Assembly (NCBI GenBank): GCA_027443745.1
Contig: DAIAZB010000286.1
Span: 1-6,710, forward strand
Length of the DNA stretch: 6,710 nt
Origin: Thiomonas sp.
GTDB lineage: Bacteria; Pseudomonadota; Gammaproteobacteria; Burkholderiales; Burkholderiaceae
Reading direction: 5' to 3'
The position numbers and the translations under genes are program-made. Position 1 is the first letter of the stretch; every line of letters begins with the position of its first letter. This document shows, piece by piece, positions 5,054 through 6,710 of the stretch. Below the pieces are notes generated by a model. It had not been told where the DNA came from, searched no databases, and saw only the letters and a list, made by a program, of their open reading frames with translations.

Positions 5054-5683
5054 TCAAATGAGTTTTTGTTTCAACTCGGCGGTCAGGGCGCGCACTTCCG
5101 CCGCAGCGTCGCCAGCCGGGTCTGTGTCCATGACCGTCGTGCCCGCTGCTGCCGTACCGGGATAGCTCACGCGCTGCGTGATGCGCGACTCCAAGATGGG
5201 CAGGCCGTAGCCCGTCAGGGCCTCGGTGACTTCCGATCCAATGCGGGTTCCCTTGATTGCACGCGACACTACGAAAGCCGCCTGCAGCTTCCCGTCCGTG
5301 ACCTCGATGCGTTGTTTGACCAGTTCCACTAGATCGGCGGTTGCCCAAATGTCGTAGGGGCTGGGCTGCACCGGGATCAGGACAAACGATGCCGCCTTGA
5401 TCGCGGACACGGCTAGGTCGGCCGCCTGAGGTGCGCCGTCGATGACCACAAAATCCTTGCGCGCGACATGCTTGATGTCTCGCTCGATGGTCGGCCGGTC
5501 GATGCCGACAACGGTAACGGGCTGGTCCTCACGCACAGCCGCCCAATCGCGGGCGCTGCCTTGCGGATCGGAATCGACCAGCAACACGTCCGCGCCATCG
5601 AGCTGCAGGGCACGGGCAAGGTGAGTGGCGATGGTCGTCTTACCGGACCCGCCTTTCTGGTTCAACACGGCGATGACGTGCAT
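5054..5683 (-). CDS. parA: ParA-family (ParF-like, type Ib) partition ATPase
   Basis: A 209-residue Walker ATPase that would use ATP-dependent DNA or self-association to segregate the element. It has the deviant Walker A KGGSGKTT at 10-17 with the signature Lys10 and Lys15, the A' motif VLLVDSDPQGSARDW at 33-47 (Asp37 and Asp39), and the Walker B-like DFVVIDGA at 77-84. The segment VLIPVQPSPYDIW follows, as in ParF. It lacks the N-terminal DNA-binding domain of type Ia ParA, and the small size and a short ParG-like partner make it type Ib. The chosen start, ATG 5683, has AGGA six to seven bases upstream and puts MHVIAVLNQKGG at the N-terminus as in the family. The upstream ATG 5710 would lie inside the promoter palindrome. 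A clear promoter and operator precede it. Confidence 0.92.
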   Translation of the reverse strand: MHVIAVLNQKGGSGKTTIATHLARALQLDGADVLLVDSDPQGSARDWAAVREDQPVTVVGIDRPTIERDIKHVARKDFVVIDGAPQAADLAVSAIKAASFVLIPVQPSPYDIWATADLVELVKQRIEVTDGKLQAAFVVSRAIKGTRIGSEVTEALTGYGLPILESRITQRVSYPGTAAAGTTVMDTDPAGDAAAEVRALTAELKQKLI

Positions 5684-5701
5684 ATGAAATCCTTTGCGCA
5701 A

Positions 5702-5748
5702 ATGATGCACAACTCATTGCATCATACGCGGCTGAGCGAATGAGTAAA
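5702..5748 (-). promoter_or_regulatory. parA promoter with overlapping palindromic operator
   Basis: On the minus strand TTTACT and TATGAT (5726-5721) lie 16 bases apart, giving 4/6 and 5/6 matches to sigma70 elements. The -10 runs into a perfect inverted repeat ATGATGCA (5702-5709) and TGCATCAT (5718-5725), with CAACTCAT between the arms and CGC/GCG extending it beyond a two-base mismatch. ACTC at 5712-5715 and GAGT at 5742-5745 recur as in the parG-repA gap. Repression by the ParG-like protein is the simplest reading. Confidence 0.65.
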
Positions 5749-5888
5749 AGCGTTTATGCGTAACAGCTCATCCATTCGCACCGAGTGCGCGGCACAGGGT
5801 CGAGCGGTGGACGCCAAGCAAGGCTGACAGAGAGCAATGCAACAGCGAGCAGTCTTAAGGAGACTGGAACAGCCGAAAACTTCGTCAG
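5749..5888. other. spacer between the parA promoter and the yafQ-like gene
   Basis: I find no gene in this interval. It holds two small inverted repeats: CGCAC-CGA-GTGCG at 5777-5789 and CAGTCT-TAAGG-AGACTG at 5850-5866. Neither is followed by a T-run on either strand, so I do not call an intrinsic terminator, though the second lies just past the end of the toxin gene and might pause transcription. Confidence 0.45.
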
Positions 5889-6170
5889 TCAACCGAAAAG
5901 CTCGCTGTGTGATCCGAGCCGCGCCAGCCGTAGGGTGTCGGCATCGGACTTCCGATAGATCAGCAGCAGGTCGGGCTTGACATGGCATTCGCGGTAGCCG
6001 GCCCAATCGCCAGAAAGATCGTGGTCGCAGTAGCGCGCATCGAGGGGCTGATCGGTCACCAGTGCGACCAGCACAGGCTTGAGCGCGTCATCGAGCATGG
6101 TGCGGTACTGGCCTTTGGCCTCGCGTTTGTAGTCGCGCTTGAAGACGGACGAGCGGTCAATTGTCCGCAT
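5889..6170 (-). CDS. yafQ: YafQ-family mRNA interferase toxin
   Basis: A 93-residue toxin of the YafQ branch of the RelE superfamily, expected to cut mRNA on the ribosome. Residues matching the catalytic set of the Escherichia coli protein are at nearly the same numbers: His50 (CDHDLSG), His63 and Asp67 (GYRECHVKPD), His88 and Phe92 (GSHSELFG). Trp68 of the E. coli protein is replaced by Leu68 here. The GDWAGYRECHVKPDLLLIYR block and the LGSHSELFG end are diagnostic of the family. The length is normal. ATG 6170 overlaps the last 14 bases of the antitoxin gene, which implies translational coupling. The gene lies upstream of and points towards the partition operon, separated by about 165 bases containing the parA promoter. 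Confidence 0.93.
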   Translation of the reverse strand: MRTIDRSSVFKRDYKREAKGQYRTMLDDALKPVLVALVTDQPLDARYCDHDLSGDWAGYRECHVKPDLLLIYRKSDADTLRLARLGSHSELFG

Positions 6171-6426
6171 GCAAATCCGCCATCAGGTCGTCCACGCTGG
6201 CGAACTTCTTACCCTTGCCCGCTTCTAGTTCAACAATAGCCTTCTTCGTGGTGACGTTGGGCACCTTCACATCGAAAGGCAGGCGGCGTTCATCGGCGAT
6301 GCGCAGCATCAACAGGCGGATGGCATCGGAAATCGACAGGCCCATTGCTTCGAGCGCACTGGCTGCGCGCTCCTTGGTGTTGGTGTCGATACGAGCGCGG
6401 ACGTAGGTGTCGGCAGTAGTGCTCAT
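6157..6426 (-). CDS. dinJ: RelB/DinJ-family antitoxin
   Basis: An 89-residue antitoxin. The strand TYVRARIDTNTKERA (7-21), helix ASALEAMGLSISDAIRLLMLRI and the following segment ADERRLPFDVKVPN are the RelB/DinJ ribbon-helix-helix domain with its characteristic LPF motif. The C-terminal tail KKAIVELEAGKGKKFASVDD would wrap the toxin. ATG 6426 was chosen because GGAG lies seven bases upstream and family members begin just before T-x-V-x-ARID. The frame continues to 6525, but those residues would be promoter sequence. The pair should neutralise YafQ by binding and repress its own operon through the sites just upstream. Confidence 0.92.
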   Translation of the reverse strand: MSTTADTYVRARIDTNTKERAASALEAMGLSISDAIRLLMLRIADERRLPFDVKVPNVTTKKAIVELEAGKGKKFASVDDLMADLHADN

Positions 6427-6472
6427 GAGAATTCTCCGGGAACGGTGCAGGCGCTCTATTGTAGTCACAATG
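6427..6472 (-). promoter_or_regulatory. dinJ-yafQ promoter region with inverted repeats
   Basis: ATTGT-AGTC-ACAAT (6458-6471) is a perfect 5-base inverted repeat. Read on the minus strand it holds TACAAT, a 5/6 match to a -10 element. A weak -35 (TGGAGA) lies 16 bases further upstream. GAGAATTCTC (6427-6436), a perfect 10-base palindrome, covers the ribosome binding site. Either could be the antitoxin operator. Confidence 0.5.
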
Positions 6473-6710
6473 CGACCACTCTCCAGGCGCGCGTGATGTC
6501 GCCAAACACTTGTACCCTGCTGCATCGCTGACGGTCATTCTTCCGACGCCATGGCGCAGGCCGGGGCAACCTACACGGCCGGATTGGAGACCTTCCGCCT
6601 GGTATTGCACGACATCACTCATCACCGCCATCGACTTCAACCGCTTTGCGATTGAGCCACTGGTCAATCTGTTCGCTGGTTCCGACCAGAGTGGCACTCA
6701 AAGGCCCACG
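6473..6710. other. right-hand edge without a firm gene
   Basis: No complete gene is visible here. A minus-strand frame enters from the right edge and stops at TGA 6617-6615. It gives 31 residues, including LSATLVGTSEQIDQWLN and ending VDGGDE. This looks protein-like and might be the C-terminal end of a gene lying outside the window. The GT-S-EQI piece loosely recalls the C-terminal part of luciferase-like monooxygenases, but the match is too short to assign. The sequence from 6473 to 6614 shows nothing I recognise. Confidence 0.3.

Larger units (their letters stand above)
2194..6471 (-). mobile_element. plasmid-type backbone: toxin-antitoxin, origin, repA, parFG-like, toxin-antitoxin
   Basis: All seven genes share one strand and serve replication, partition or addiction, and an iteron origin lies among them. 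The block begins beside an IS256-family relic and contains no metabolic gene. To its left the gene content is chromosome-like. It is either a stretch of a plasmid that also carries a cyclase gene, or a plasmid core integrated in a chromosome. No integrase, attachment site or relaxase is visible to decide. Confidence 0.6.

Noticed and set aside
5850..5866. CAGTCT-TAAGG-AGACTG as an intrinsic terminator after yafQ
   Set aside because: The stem has only 6 bp and no T-run follows on either strand.

Overview
This window looks like a chromosome-type segment of a high-GC gammaproteobacterium, most likely a member of the Xanthomonadaceae, joined to a compact plasmid-type replication, partition and addiction block. 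The lineage guess rests on GC-rich codon use and on the style of the left-hand genes (a DUF4337-like tail and a membrane diguanylate cyclase). It is an inference, because no RNA gene or other marker is present.

Left part (1-2180): the 3' end of a small membrane protein resembling DUF4337, then about 580 bases with no convincing gene, then a multi-spanning membrane diguanylate cyclase with an intact GGDEF motif. A decayed fragment of an IS256-family transposase follows. It carries one frameshift and a CAA-to-TAA type nonsense change, and it marks the border between the two halves.

Right part (2194-6471): every gene is on the minus strand. In transcription order from the right these are a DinJ-type antitoxin and YafQ-type toxin (overlapping), a ParA/ParF-type ATPase, a ParG-like ribbon-helix-helix protein, a RepA of the RPA family (PF10134), and then a RelB-like antitoxin and RelE/ParE-type toxin (overlapping). 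Between repA and the RelE module lies a probable replication origin. It has four perfect 18-bp iterons plus degenerate copies, a consensus DnaA box, an AT-rich tract with TTAAA repeats and a (CG)6 run. Next to it is a dense array of nine short GC-rich hairpins, eight of which have GNA or GNNA loops on the plus strand.

Working model: RepA binds the iterons and DnaA helps open the AT-rich tract. ParA and the ParG-like protein segregate the element, and two toxin-antitoxin pairs on either side penalise its loss. The parA promoter region and the parG-repA gap share ACTC/ACTCATT boxes and inverted repeats, and the RelB promoter holds a perfect palindrome, so each module appears to be self-regulated. 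The sequence alone does not show whether the block is a plasmid or an integrated plasmid remnant.
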